Shown here one piece after another: positions 10,887 through 23,700 of a DNA stretch of 64,000 nt. The position numbers were made by a program, and so were the translations under genes. Under the pieces are notes generated by a model that had not been told where the DNA came from, searched no databases, and saw nothing but the letters and a program-made list of their open reading frames with translations. Position 1 is the first letter of the stretch. Every line of letters starts with the position of its first letter. The DNA is from Paramacrobiotus metropolitanus. Its lineage: Eukaryota; Tardigrada; Eutardigrada; Parachela; Macrobiotidae. The stretch spans positions 186,001 through 250,000 of the forward strand of contig NW_026570313.1 of NCBI RefSeq assembly GCF_019649055.1, in the 5' to 3' direction.

Positions 10887-12507
10887 GACCGCCACACCGC
10901 AGTCATCTCGGTGCAGCCGTCTTGGCGCTTCCTTGCTGTTCGGCGGAATTACGCTGCGATTGACCGCTACGCTGTTTTTATGCCGGAGCATGGCGCCTGG
11001 TTAGCCATGCGACAACGCTGGCTGAGCCGGCTTTTGGTCCATCACCAGATAAACGTGGAGGCCAGATATCGTCCGTAGGCGACCTAATTATTTTAGAATT
11101 ACCTTACGAAAACCTCGGATACTTTATGCCACCGACAGCCAGTGCGATTTTCGCGCTAGTACTTCCCCCGTCGTTCTGTTGTTTTACTTCCTAAATCAAT
11201 TTTTGACGTATTTGACTGAGATCTTGATAATCACGATAAAAGCAGTAAAAGAGCATAGTTATTGCAATTTTTGTTATTACTTGCAGCCAAATAATTTGAT
11301 TATTTCCAGTTATTACCTTGTACACGATTGTACGATTGTACATTGCTGAGATATTATGGCGAATGATTGAATAAAAATGGAGAAAATAATCAAAACCCGT
11401 TGCATATATAACCAAATTGTGTATTATGTACTGCGTACATAAATACAACACAGCAAAGTGCACATATGATGCATATAATTTTGACCGCTGATGATTCTCA
11501 AGTCTCAACCAATATCATATTGATAAAATTTAAAAAATTGCCAATGTACAGTTGAACTTATGCACTTTATACACGGTTTGATTGTAAGTAAATCTTTTTA
11601 ATATATCTATGTATTTCGATGTTTTTCCTATCCTGGAGATTCGGATAATTTAACTTCGCATTCCCGGCATCCCCGACACGAAATTCTCTACGCATTCCCA
11701 ACATCCCCGATCGATACGAAATTCTCTACGTTTTTTCACATAAAAAATTGAATAATTTTTTATCACTCTCGTGTATAAGCGTGTACAGCGACAACAACTA
11801 TCGCCCAATCAACTACAGACAAGTGGAACAACGCGGAGAATTCCGTGTCTCTGGTGCCGGGTATGCGTTGCTATACCACATAATTATATGTACAGCTAGT
11901 ACAACCGTCCGGTTATTTGATAATATTATATTATCTATAATATGTACAATACAAGCTTGAAGCGTCCGAAGTACAATAAGTAGACTTGTGTTATTATTGT
12001 GGTTAGCCGGCAAACCCGCCTCCGGAAAAGCGGAAGGCGCAGCGCTTGTCTGACACATCAGCAGTTTTTATTCCCGCTGTAACACCGTACAGTACGCGCA
12101 GACAGAATGTGTTGAAAGGAATAGTGGGTGTGACGTGGCCCGATAAGAAAACGGCATTCGGCAGCCGATCGACCGGCCTAATCGATTTCCACCGTACTTT
12201 GTATAATCAGCTGTACAGATTATTCTCTACGCTCTACCAAAGCTTTTAACATATACTGCGAATGCACAGACAGCGCTGAAGCCCATACGCGGTACGCGTA
12301 CTAGAGTAGCGCCAGACTTTTGCTAACGGAGCCCGAAATTAAATGTTGATGTCATCAGTTACCGAGCTTGTATATAATTATCAGACCATCATAATATAAA
12401 AATCATCCAGTAATAACTATACCCGAAACAACTGCCTTTCTTGCTGCGACAGTTTATTCCCGTTTGTATATATAGTATATATACGCCGTATATATACCGA
12501 TACATGC
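10887..12507. other. Spacer between nuclear receptor and GH19-like genes
   Basis: No convincing exon. At about 11655-11732 there is a tandem duplication of about 40 bp (two copies of CGCATTCCCRRCATCCCCGA followed by ACGAAATTCTCTACG). The rest is AT-rich or mixed sequence, probably including the nuclear receptor 3' UTR. Confidence 0.5.
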
Positions 12508-12520
12508 GTATATATAAATC
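12508..12520 (+). promoter_or_regulatory. Candidate TATA box of the GH19-like gene
   Basis: GTATATATAAATC lies about 50-60 bases upstream of the ATG at 12569, within a TA-rich stretch (12470-12520). The location suits a TATA element only if the 5' UTR is very short; it may be simple AT repeat. Confidence 0.3.
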
Positions 12521-12528
12521 GCCGCGCT

Positions 12529-12567
12529 GATTATTATTATTATTGTTATTATTACTATTATTATTAT
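12529..12567 (+). repeat. ATT trinucleotide repeat next to the start codon
   Basis: About a dozen ATT/GTT/ACT triplets run up to the base before the ATG of the GH19-like gene, so they probably lie in its 5' UTR. Confidence 0.8.
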
Positions 12568-12568
12568 C

Positions 12569-15500
12569 ATGGCGGATCTGCTCACCGCGGAGGAATTCCA
12601 GCGCACACTCTCGGCCATCCACCGGCCGGCCCAGCCGCAGCAATTCCCGCTGCTGCAGCAAGCCATCGAGGACGCGGAGATCGGGAGTCGCGCGGAGCTG
12701 GCGCTGTTCCTGGCGAATGTCTACCACGACAGCGACGGTCTGCAGCGGCTGGCCGAGAAGGACAACGGGAAGGGGAAGGAGTTTGACGGGGGATACCGGT
12801 ACTACGGGCGCGGCTACCTGCAGATCGCGCATATCTACAGCTACCGCGACGCGTCGGAGGCCGTCCTGGGCGATGAGCTGATCCTGGAGAAGCGGCCGGA
12901 GCGCGTGGAGAAGGAGCCGCAGCTGGCCTGGGATGTGGCGGCCTGGGTGTGGCGCGAACGGGTGAGAAAGACGGTAACGGTAGCGATAAGATGGGGGAAT
13001 GGGTCTAGAGTAGTGCCGGCTGTGTCAACGGCAACGGCTGCGCCCAGTTCGCATTTGAATATTGTAGTGTGGCTGCCGTCGCGCGCGGTCGGCTTATGTT
13101 TTCTTAGGTTTTCTTATGTTTTCTTATATGTCTATGCCTGTCATGATCGGCGTGGTTTTGCACCGTATTGCTGCTTAATAGACTGAGTAAATTTTAAATT
13201 TGTTGTATATATATTTTTATTAGTATTACTTTTTCATAAATTATTTTATTTTTTATATATGTTTTCAGATTTTATTTTAATCTAGAAATTGTTTTTTGCA
13301 AATTTAAGACAGCGACTAGCCTTCGCTAGTGAGGAAGTTTTAAAACTGTTAACTTCAATTATTATAAATCGATGTCATAATTACGAGAAGACGCTTTACA
13401 AGTAACAAGAGAGATTCTTAAGAAATTTGATTATTTGTAACACAGTTTTCAGCTGCATCCTGAATCCGGCAGCATGTTAAGCGACATAATTTTTATTGTA
13501 ATTTTTTGTTTCTCCTGTCCAAAGGTCACGTAGTTCCTGGTTGTGGCATAGATCTATTTTCCTGATAATTGTGCCGGTTTCGTGAGCCATTGAACCAGTG
13601 GACACAAACAAATTCTTCTAAGCGGCCGGTTTTAGTCTGGATGTTTCTGTGAACCGGCGAATTTAAAAATTAGACTATTCCATATTTCAGCAAATGCTCT
13701 GATGAACAACGATGAAAAAACGTTAGCAAAATATATGTACAGCATATCAGACGAATGCATTGTAGACATGAGTATTGTCACTGTAAAGGGAACCGCTCCC
13801 GTTACGTAACAGGAATATATGTGCAAATACGTGCATCCACCCGGAACATGCACTTGTGATGACATAACGGTAGTGTTTATGGATTGTATGCATATTGTTC
13901 CGGCTGTGTGGATACTATAGCTGTCCCGCAAATCCCTGCTGATGACGTAATGCTCAGCGGTGTCTGTGTGAAGGTGGCATATCAAGTTGCAGCTGACAAT
14001 TTTTTAACAGATTAATATGCGTCACCGGGCGACAGGTGATGTTCAGGGTTGAAATGTGAGCAGTTTGCGGCTGTTTTATGAAATTAAATTGATTTGAAAT
14101 GAAGGGAATTATCTTCATTTTTTAAGCAATTTTTTTGTAATAAAAATTCACAAGAAATTAAATGAAAAATCAATATTTGCTAATATATCGTGCTTTTCAA
14201 CAGCTATTTCTTCCGTTAAATTTTAATAAATCGACACTTGGTTTGAGCAGTTCTAAAATTTACCAATAATAATTTTAAAACAGTTAAATTTTTCATTTCC
14301 GACCGTTACAAATTCTCGAAGCCCGGTTTATTCTGAAACGGAAGAAAATACTAGGAAAGTGCACCGCTTTAGGCTAGCACTATAAGACCGAAGCGAAGCT
14401 ACTGCTAGAAACAGTAAAGGGAAACATAACCTAACGGGCTTCCTATTATTTCGTCCACCATTCATTTTGTCCATCATTCATTTTATCCACCATTCATTTT
14501 GTCCACCAATTACTTTGTCCACTAATTATTTACTCCTTTAAACTACAGAGAACCGTTTAAAGTTCAAACCGATGAATACCGTTAAAGCCGAAAAGAATTA
14601 CTACCTAAGAAAACCTAGGGTAGAATTACCTAATGAATCTAAGAAATCCTAAGATAACCTAAAGCACAGTAATCGTTCTCACTTCTCAGCATAGTGTTGA
14701 GGGTTGCGAGGTGTTGTATATCGTTTAACCTAAACCACTGTAATCGTTTCAGCACAGAGTTAGCGTTTGCGTAGGTGCAGTAAAGTATAAATCGAACTCG
14801 GTAGTGTGCATCGAACTGTATGGTGGACATAATGTACAGTGGACAAAATGAATGGTGGACGAAATGAGTGGTGGACAAAATGAGTGGTGGACCAAATGAA
14901 GGGACACGACCCAACGAGGTCATACGTTCATATCTGCTTGCCAAGACTTTCGTACTAAGACTCACCATTCTGTATAATGTAAGTAATACAACAAAGTCCT
15001 TGAGTACGATATTGATTACAAGACTGTATGTGTTTCCATAACATTCGTATACTACAGATTAACGTTCATTACTCACCATTAGTACAAGATGCACGGAATA
15101 TTAATGCCGCTTACTGCTAAAAGTACGAGTAAGTGACGCTTTTCTTTTAAGTGGAAACGTGCTTACCGAACTCTTTATACGTACTGCAAGTGATACGAGC
15201 AAGTTTTGGGCGCCAAATAAGAAAAAAGTTGCCCGCGATAGGGGCGTGGTCCCTCATTACAACCTTGCGGCAGAATGCCCTGTTACGCGTTTTCACGAGT
15301 TGCCGCTCAAGATTTGTCTGCTAACTGATTGACTAACAATGCAAACGTAGGTCAATAGATATCACAATGGACAGAGGTCATAAATACAACAAAGGTTACG
15401 GTTGCTACGACATCTCGTTTACCGTTCTGCAGTTTCTTAATGTCTGCGCCCCTGCCAATCCACTGTTTCTTAGCAGATAGAATTGAATCAAGCTGAATCT

Positions 15501-16585
15501 AGGAATTTGCTGGACTACATTCCCTTTTACTGTTCCGACTCCCTAGCTTAGCTTCGGTCTTATATGCTAGCATAGAACGGTGCTACTTCTATGTCAGTAA
15601 TAAATGATACAGGAAAAAAGGATAGGGGTTGCTTTTTTGAATATAGAGGGTCTACTATCACTTCAGCTGCTAAATCAGTCAGCTGTGCGCTGTTTCTTGG
15701 TAGTTAGTCTAAGGACATTCTGTTAGTACCGTGTTTAGTAAAATTTGCTCTTAGGACTGACAAAACACGTTAGTAAGCACATTAGTGTTTTGGTTTAATG
15801 CGCGGTTACAGGTTCCCCTACGTTGTAGTGCCTAAATGTTATTGAGCGCCTAGCAGTCTCATCTAAGTGCCCCTAAGTGTCGGTCACGCCCTAACTACTT
15901 AGGGCGTGACCGACAACTTAGTGCGTGACCGACGTGCGTGACCGACGCACAAAAATTCCCGTTTTCTTGAACATAGAGGACCTTCGCTTCGCTTCGGTCG
16001 ATAAAATTCATTAAAAAAAAACTACATCGATTTTATTTCCCGATTGCGTTGTTTTTTTATACTTGACACCAAACGAAATTAAATAAAATATTTCCAAATT
16101 TTATTAAATCGGAATTTACTATTTTTGATCAGTTTCTCCATCTGAAAATTATCTAGCTAATAATTTGATTTATCTAATTATTAATTTAATTATTAACTTA
16201 ATAATAATTTATTTATATAATTATTAATTAATGAATTAATAGGCGTTGCCTTCTTTCTAAACATACCTAATAAATTCATTTAGATTTAGCAAAACAAATA
16301 ATGAAAAATTTAAAAAAACTGATTAAAAAACTAAAAAATTTTTTTAAAAAATTGGAAAAATTAATTAAAAAACTGATTAATTGAAAATGTAATTTTGAAC
16401 CGTAGGTGAAGCCGTACGGGACGGCCACCCTGGAGGACACGGTGCGCTCGCTGAACAGCGACGAGCTGGACGGCGATCGCAGCGCACTGCGGCGCCGGAA
16501 ACAATTTCTGCGTGCCATCAACAAAGTCCTGCAGCCGACGGCGGATGCGGGCGAGGAGGCGTGTCCGGATGAGAACGACGAGTAG
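12569..16585 (+). CDS. GH19 chitinase-like protein
   Basis: Two phase-0 exons, 12569-12961 and 16406-16585 (TAG), give 190 residues. Family landmarks: AELALFLANVYHDSDG at about 42-57, RYYGRGYLQIAHIYSYRDAS at about 77-96 (matches the GH19 YYGRGxxQI motif) and LAWDVAAWVW near 120-129. GH19 enzymes hydrolyse chitin with inversion, using a Glu in the HES/HET motif; here that position is Asp54, so activity is uncertain. There is no N-terminal signal peptide or chitin-binding domain, which suggests a cytosolic protein or a non-catalytic role. The C-terminal exon (VKPYGTATLEDTVRSLNSDE) is the usual family end, followed by an acidic tail. The single intron of 3.4 kb is packed with inverted repeats. 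The gene ends tail to tail with VPS13. Confidence 0.85.
14359..15586. mobile_element. About 1.23 kb element with roughly 65 bp terminal inverted repeats
   Basis: The segment 14359-14425 (core TATAAGACCGAAGCGAAGCTA) is found inverted at about 15519-15586 with several mismatches. The interior has no transposase frame. It lies inside the GH19-like intron and contains the smaller foldback at 14449-14905. Likely a non-autonomous DNA transposon or two nested elements. Confidence 0.6.
14449..14905. repeat. Foldback with arms built of a 15-16 bp subrepeat
   Basis: The left arm 14449-14525 repeats TTCATTTTGTCCACCA four or five times. The right arm 14817-14900 repeats its inverse, TGGTGGACAAAATGAA, about five times. 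The spacer between them has CTAAGAAATCCTAAG-like units and no gene. Confidence 0.8.
15879..15914. repeat. Perfect 16 bp hairpin plus short direct repeats
   Basis: GTCGGTCACGCCCTAA at 15879-15894 is exactly inverted at 15899-15914 with loop CTAC. It is followed by further GTGCGTGACCGAC copies to about 15949. Confidence 0.85.
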
Positions 16586-17733
16586 AAATTGGCCGTTTCC
16601 GGGCGGAAGTGTTCCTGATCGATGCCGGCAGTGGAAATATTCCCGCATCCGGCATTAAAAAAATTCCAAATTTTGTTGTTGAATTTCCCATAATTATTTC
16701 GCATATCCATACGCCGGCGCAGATTTGCACTACAGTTGTGTTTTATAATTAATCAATATTTTTACATATTCATTTTGCACTGATAACGGTAAATGATGGT
16801 ACTGTTGTGCTTTATTTAAGCTATATGTACAGTGCACGCATATTTTAGCCGTTTTACTCGTACATATACAAATCACTGGCGTGAAAAATTTTAATGGTTT
16901 TATTTAATGGCTGCGGTAACTGTGCTTTTTTTGGCTTTTTTTTTGGGCGACGTACGTGTCTGTGCGATGCTTGATAAGGGAACAATAATGTCAGCGGTAA
17001 TCTTGATTCGATAATTTTCGATTACATCGTCGATTACGCTTTTTTTATTGCAGAAAGGTCAGCCGGTCAGTGGCACGTATAATGAAATTCCTGAACTGTT
17101 TATATTCGATCATAAACATTTTCGAAGCTGTAGTGACTGGAAATCTGTCACTATTTCAAGATAATTCATTGCGAATGTTTAAACCGGCACAAAATCTGGA
17201 ATAAAACCAATTGATAATTGTGCAAAATGTTCAATTTAAAATTTTCAATTATATAACACTGAACAATTCTAAATTACTAATTAGAGTAATTAAATATTGT
17301 CGACTTATTAACCGATTTTTTATGTCGTTTAAATCGACCGGAAAATATCTGTAAATCAGAAAGTACTGTTTTTTTCACTGCAGAATGGCGAATTGAATTT
17401 GTGACTGTTAGTGAATCCAGATTTAATTCTCCACGGCAAAATGAAAACACCAGGTTAATTAATTACAGGAAAAATAATTACTAAAATCGTCCATTGTACA
17501 GACGTACATGAGACTCAATTTGAGTCAGCAAAATAAATGCGTAAATATGTATTTAGCAAGACACAAGCAGCATGGATGATGTATCACAAAAGAATTACAA
17601 AATAACACCGCAAAAACACATTCCAACCGGAAACGGCAGCGGTTGCACGCGAAAAACTCACCCGTTAGAAAAACTGTTAAAAATCGGTGACACTAATTAT
17701 TAAAAAAAAACAGAGAGAAATTGGAAGATAAAT
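16586..17733. other. Convergent spacer between GH19-like and VPS13 genes
   Basis: AT-rich DNA holding the 3' ends of both genes. I see no further exon or strong repeat. Confidence 0.6.
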
Positions 17734-20700
17734 TCAGTGCTCTTTCATGGATTCCATCTGCGCTTTGACTTTCTCGATGAACCACTGCGCCGAATCCTGA
17801 TCCTGTAAATAACACACACAACCGTCAAACAAATCACCGATAAAATATTCTTAGAAAAAATACTAAGAACAAGAGAAAAAATCGTATCAAAAAATTGTCA
17901 AAAATTAAAACATAGATATAAAAATAAATTAATAACTACACAAAGCAACACTTCAATAATTCCAGCTGCATAATAATAAATTAAATGGGCCATAAATTAT
18001 AAATAATAATTAAAAATTATTACAAAGTTACTAATTCAATTTAAGAAAAGGACAGAAAAATAAATAAATCCAGAAAAAAGAAGAAACCTAAATATTCTGA
18101 CATAATCGAAACAAACCGACACCTGCTATTTTTAAAATTTGGGTTATAAATTATTCCTTCATAAAATAAACAGAAAAAGCATCTAAAACAATTTCGATTC
18201 ATTAAAATTAATAAAAAAAATAAAATAAAATTACGAATAATGTTTAATTACCCATTTAGTTGGAAAATAAATTACTGGTTGAATAAATATCATTTAATAT
18301 AAGAAAGCGGAAATTATTTGTGTTATTAATGGTTGAATGCGTTGCGGTGAACGGCGCTGACCTCGACGAAGACGTAGCGCGGTTTGTCTTTGCGCTCGAG
18401 ATGCAGGAGACCGCGCAGTCCCTTGCCTTCGGCCTCCACCACGGGGAACATGATGCCCTTCTCCGTCCACGTGGGCACGCCCACAAAGTTGTCCCATTCG
18501 TACATCCAGTGGATCGTGAAACGACCCTGCCAGAAAAAACAAACATCTTCAGTTAATGAGAAAAAGAGCAGCAAAATTCGGAAAAAATTCGAGATAATTC
18601 CCCAACAATCACAGAAAAAAACAGCGGAAATTTACAGGAAAAATCTATCACAATTTCAAGAAATACGGTAAAAAGAACGGAAAAATAATCAGGAAAATAT
18701 TGACAAGCATCAGCAAAAACTCCACCAAAATTACGGAAAAATAGAAAGAAATCGCAGACAATTTGAAGAAAACCGAAGAAAAATCGAAAACAAATTCACA
18801 AAAAAACTGAAGGAAATGTACCATAACCCAGAAAAAAAAACGGAAAAAATTCCGATAAAAAATCCAACGCGACTAGAAAAAATTCCAAAAAATCTACACC
18901 ACAGCTGAATATATTTTAGAAAGTTCACAAAAGAAACCGGTAAAAAATCGAAGACAATTTACAGAAAAATTGAAGGAAATGTACGAAAACACAGGAAAAA
19001 AATCGAACAAAATCCCGATAAAAAATCCAGCGTGACTAACCTGCAGGATATCGCCCTTCTCGAGGTACAGCAGCCGCTTCGTCGTCAGCATCAAGACGTA
19101 GCGGCGCTCGTGCGACGTAACGAGGTGCGTGACGTACTCGTCCTCCTTGAGCTCCTTCTTCTGCACGTCGCGGAAGAGGTAGGCGCCCTCGGCCTGGTGG
19201 AGATTGTAGGGGCGCACCAGGCCGTCGGGGGGGATGTGGCGGGTGGGGCGCAGGCGGATGGGGTCCACGTCGGAGGTGGTCAGCCGGCGCACCGCCTCCA
19301 AGGAGCCCGTCGCAAAGTCTACGACGCCCGCCACCGGCCGCACGACGACGCCGATCAATCCGCGGCCGATGCCCTTCATGAAGCCGGCCGCGCCTTCCTG
19401 CCGGGCGCCCTCCACCGGTCTAAGCACAAAATCAACCAATTTAATTTTTATTCCTTTTATCACGTAAAAAACGAAGATTTTTATCAGACATATTTTTCTT
19501 ATTTTTATTTCCATTATAATCCCAGCACACATTATTTTGTTAAAATTTTTTATCAAGTAAAAAATGGGCTATTTTTATTAGAAATGTTTTTCTTGTATGT
19601 ATGTATTTTATTATCATTATAACCTCAGCATAATTTATTTTGCAATGATTAAAAGCTGAATATTTTTATGAGAAATATTTTTCCTGAATTCCCAGAATAT
19701 TTTATTTTCATTATAATCCCAGCAAAATTTATTGTGTTATTACTGTATGACATAAAACTTGGGATATTAAGTAGGTTGCGTTTTGCACGGCCAAAGGATT
19801 AACGGCAAAATTAACGACGGTTTTAGCGTTGTTAATTTAATGTTCCGTTGATTCGAATAAGAGGTTGCGTTATACACTGAACAATTTACTACCCCTAAAA
19901 TTAACGGGAGGAATTGCTATCAACCAGTCTCCATTCATCATTTTGTTTACCAGCGTAAAGATAACGAAATGCAGATTTTTCATGTGATGTAAATACGTTA
20001 GAGAGAACTGCGGTTTAAGTTTCGCACAGACGTTATAAAGATCAGTCATTTCATTCTGAAATGCGTGAATTTTGAAAACTGGTGAATATGCAGTGATGCA
20101 CAGTACACGCTACAAAGCTGTTACAGAAGTTAGAACATTTGGTTGCTGAATCAGCAAAGCATTCCTATCACTAACTGTGTTTTAGTTTTTACAATAATTT
20201 TCACATTTATGACAAAGTAAATTATTTTGCTTTCTAAATAGCTGGCAAAAAAATCACTGACAGAAGTTCAACTGTCAAGACTGGTACAATTTTCGAAATT
20301 TCGAGTCGAGTGGGCAACTCAGGATTGAATGCCCAGGCAGAAATTCACCGGGTAGACTGTCTCGCTTATGCAGTCTTCGTACTCAATGGTCCATGTGGGC
20401 CCAGTCGTTCATTACTGAATTTTAACGTCGTTATTAACGAAACGATACCCCTTCGTTTCGTTAATAACGACGGGTACTGCCGTTTAAACGTTCGTTAATT
20501 GTACCCCGTCGTTAATTCTATCGTCAATCGTACCCCTTCGTTGATACCGCAACCTGCTTATTGTTATTAGAAATATTTCTCTTGTATTACTGTAATTTTA
20601 TTTTTATTATTCGATGAACCCGATTTCATCAAAAACAATAATAAAAATTCGTTGAGAAATAATTGCGGGTATAATTTAAATGATGCCTACTATAAAGGCG

Positions 20701-23700
20701 ATTTTATTGGGATGAATAACGTCGCTACATACTTGGTGACGATGCCGGTGATGCCCTGCGTCAGTCCCTGGCCCAGCGCCTTGCCGCTCTGCAGCACCGC
20801 CCCCGGGAAGTCGGTGGGGGTGCGGTTGCGGTCGCGCTGCCGTTGCCGCTGGAATTTCTCGTCGAAGCTCACCGTGGCGATGGCCCGGCCCACGCTCCCC
20901 GTCAACTTCTCCGCTACAACCCAACACAACTCAATTATTACCGAATTATCCATAAATTTTCCAATTACTTAATATTATTTAAATCATTTAATATTTACTG
21001 CTAAAATTATTAATGAATATTTAAACGGTTTTTTTAGGGTAATTCAAAATTAACTTACCGGTGCCGAGAACGCCGCCCACCGATTTCCCCACCAGACTCT
21101 GGATGCCGCTGCTCAGCCCGGAAATAAACTCTTCCGGTCCCTCAATGGCACCCTCGTACCTATTCCACAAATAAAAAAAATCAATTTCCATTTATTACCA
21201 ATTTACTGCCAATTTATCCCATAAAGTCCTGATTATTTCCACGATTTAATTCCCCGCAAAAAGCGGATAATTTCCGGAATTTTTGTTTTATCGATTACGT
21301 ACGGTTCGTAGAAGAGATCCCGCACGCCGGAAGTCACACCGCGCACCAACCCGAAGGGATTCCCAATAATGTCCAGACCCAGCGCGATCGTATAAAATCT
21401 ATTTAAAAATAATCACAAATTAAGGAATATTTAAATTAATTAAATTATATTTTTTAAATGATTATTATTTGATTTATTAATGGATTTATTGGTGACGTAC
21501 TGTTTGAGGAGCTGGGAGACGTAGTGGCTCTGCAGCTGCTGCTGCATCTGCACGGAGGTGAAGCTCTTGTGCAGCCGCTCGAAGGTGGCCAGTTTGATGA
21601 GGACGTCGTTGACCTCCGTGGCCGTCACGCCCAGCGTCCGCAAAACAGCCCGGCGAACTCCGACTGCACGTTCAACGCCGACTGCTGCTCGCCTAGCGGG
21701 AAAAACAAAAAACAATTACTAACTTGTAAGTGCAGCAGCAAAATTGAGCAAATAGGTTGTGTTAAATCAGCAATTTATTACGTTCCTTCATTCGTCATTT
21801 GAGCCAGTACACTACGCAAATCACTACTCCAGCGCATATTTACACTAACTAAGATGACAAGTCACAGCAAATTACTTCTGACTGCAATACAGTGCTGAGT
21901 TGTGTAGAAATCAGGAAATGTTAAAAATAAAAACAACAGACATGGGAAACATCAAAATCGACGCACCAACCAAATAACAATTCGAACGACTAATCAAGAA
22001 TTAACTGAAAAACATAAGAATTAACTTAAAAGCCATTCAAATGTGCTTTACTGGTAACTTGTAATTATAAATTTCGCACTAGAAAACATATAGGAAAACA
22101 ACAAAATCGGAAAAGGAAACTCAACAAATGGAAAAGAAAAACACAAAATTAAATAAGAAAAAATAAAATCAAACAACTTTCAGAAAAAACGAAAAAGAAG
22201 AAAAATCCGGAAAAATATAGAAACCGGGGAAAAAATAAACAACGACCCAAGAATCCATTTAAAATCCATTTTTATGTGCTAGGAGGTTTATTAGTACTAA
22301 ATCCAAGAATTAATCTAAGAATTAATCAAAAATTTCGCTGTGCTATATTTGGAAATAAAATTGAGAAAAATTCAGCACAAGAAAAATATAAAAAATATAA
22401 GAAAACATAAGAAAATACGAAGACGAAAAGCAAAAAAAAAAACATAAGAAAATCCAAGAAAAATACGAAAAAGAATAAAAGCAGAATAAAAAAACCTAAG
22501 AAAATCCAAGAAAAATACGAAAAAGTCAGGAAACATGAGAAAAATCAGAAAAGCGGGCGTGCTTACTGTCGGCGCCGGTCAGGGAGAAGCTGACATGGAT
22601 CTTCAGCGGATGAATGACCAGATGGTCGAAGGGCAGCGGCGTCTCCGTGCCGACGCCCAGACTGACCGTCTCCGCCAGTCCCCGTCGCAACTCCGCCCCG
22701 TCCTGCTGGTGGAAGTTATCCAACATCTTCTGACGCGCCTTGAAGCCGCTCTCGCCCTCCGGCTGCAGAATGGCCAGGATGGAGTTGATCACGCCCTGGT
22801 CGGCGCGCACCTCCAGCTCCTGCACCAGCGCCTCCAACAGTTTGAACTGGGGAACTTTGCTGTGGGCGGTTTGGCGGATGATCAGGCTGCCTTCGATCAG
22901 CGGTTTGTGTCCGACACTCTCCGGTAACGGAACGGGGACCAGCAGGGTGGGGTACTGGGATAACGGGTTCGGGTTGTCGATTTGCACCTAATTAACAGTG
23001 CAATCTTGGTCAAACAATTAACTGAAAAAATTTTTAATTAAACGCCTTATTTTTCTGGTTTTTTCCGTTTACTAGTGGGAGAATAAACGGTTTATTTTTT
23101 GTCGAAAACAATTAACTAAATTAATTTCAAAATAAATATCTTATTTTTCTAATTTTCCCGCTTAATAATGTCAGAATAAACTGTTTATTTTTTTTTTGAT
23201 AAATAAGCTGTTTATTATGAAACTGTCCACAATCAGCAATCAAATTAATTTCAAATAAACGGCATTTTTCTGTAAATAAATCGCTTACTGGCCTTACAAC
23301 ATCGGGAATAAAATCGGAAGATAATCGGCTTTTTGTTCACCAAGCTGAAATCAGTAACATTAATTAAGTAAATAATTAATGACATTTCGCTCAAAACAAA
23401 TTAGAAACCAATTAACCATTATTACTGCAAAAGCCTAAATTTAAAAGAAATAATTTTTAAAATAGCACACATGAATATGAAATACGTAATTACGTACTGA
23501 AGAAAGAAACACTATAACGCACACCTTCACTACAACTGATAGTACCAAAACATTATTTTTCATAAAATTATCAAAAGAATTTCCCTCCGCAAATAAAGCA
23601 GCAAATATTGCCTGAATAAATGTAAATACTGCAGAAATTTCTGTTACAACAATTAAAATTAAATATTGCTTCTATTGATTATATTTAATATTATACCTTT

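Larger units (their letters stand above)
17734..21692 (-). other. VPS13: VPS13 exons 32-38: ATG2_C-like helices and C-terminal PH domain
   Basis: Exons, minus strand: 21501-21692 (frameshifted), 21303-21398, 21059-21159, 20733-20913, 19041-19419, 18362-18526, 17734-17802. Exons 33-36 give the ATG2_C-like amphipathic helices, e.g. [34 protein letters not shown] and [20 protein letters not shown], which in the family insert into lipid droplets or mitochondria. Exons 36-38 form the PH-like domain ([20 protein letters not shown], then [13 protein letters not shown]) and end [17 protein letters not shown] followed by SMKEH. Confidence 0.88.
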
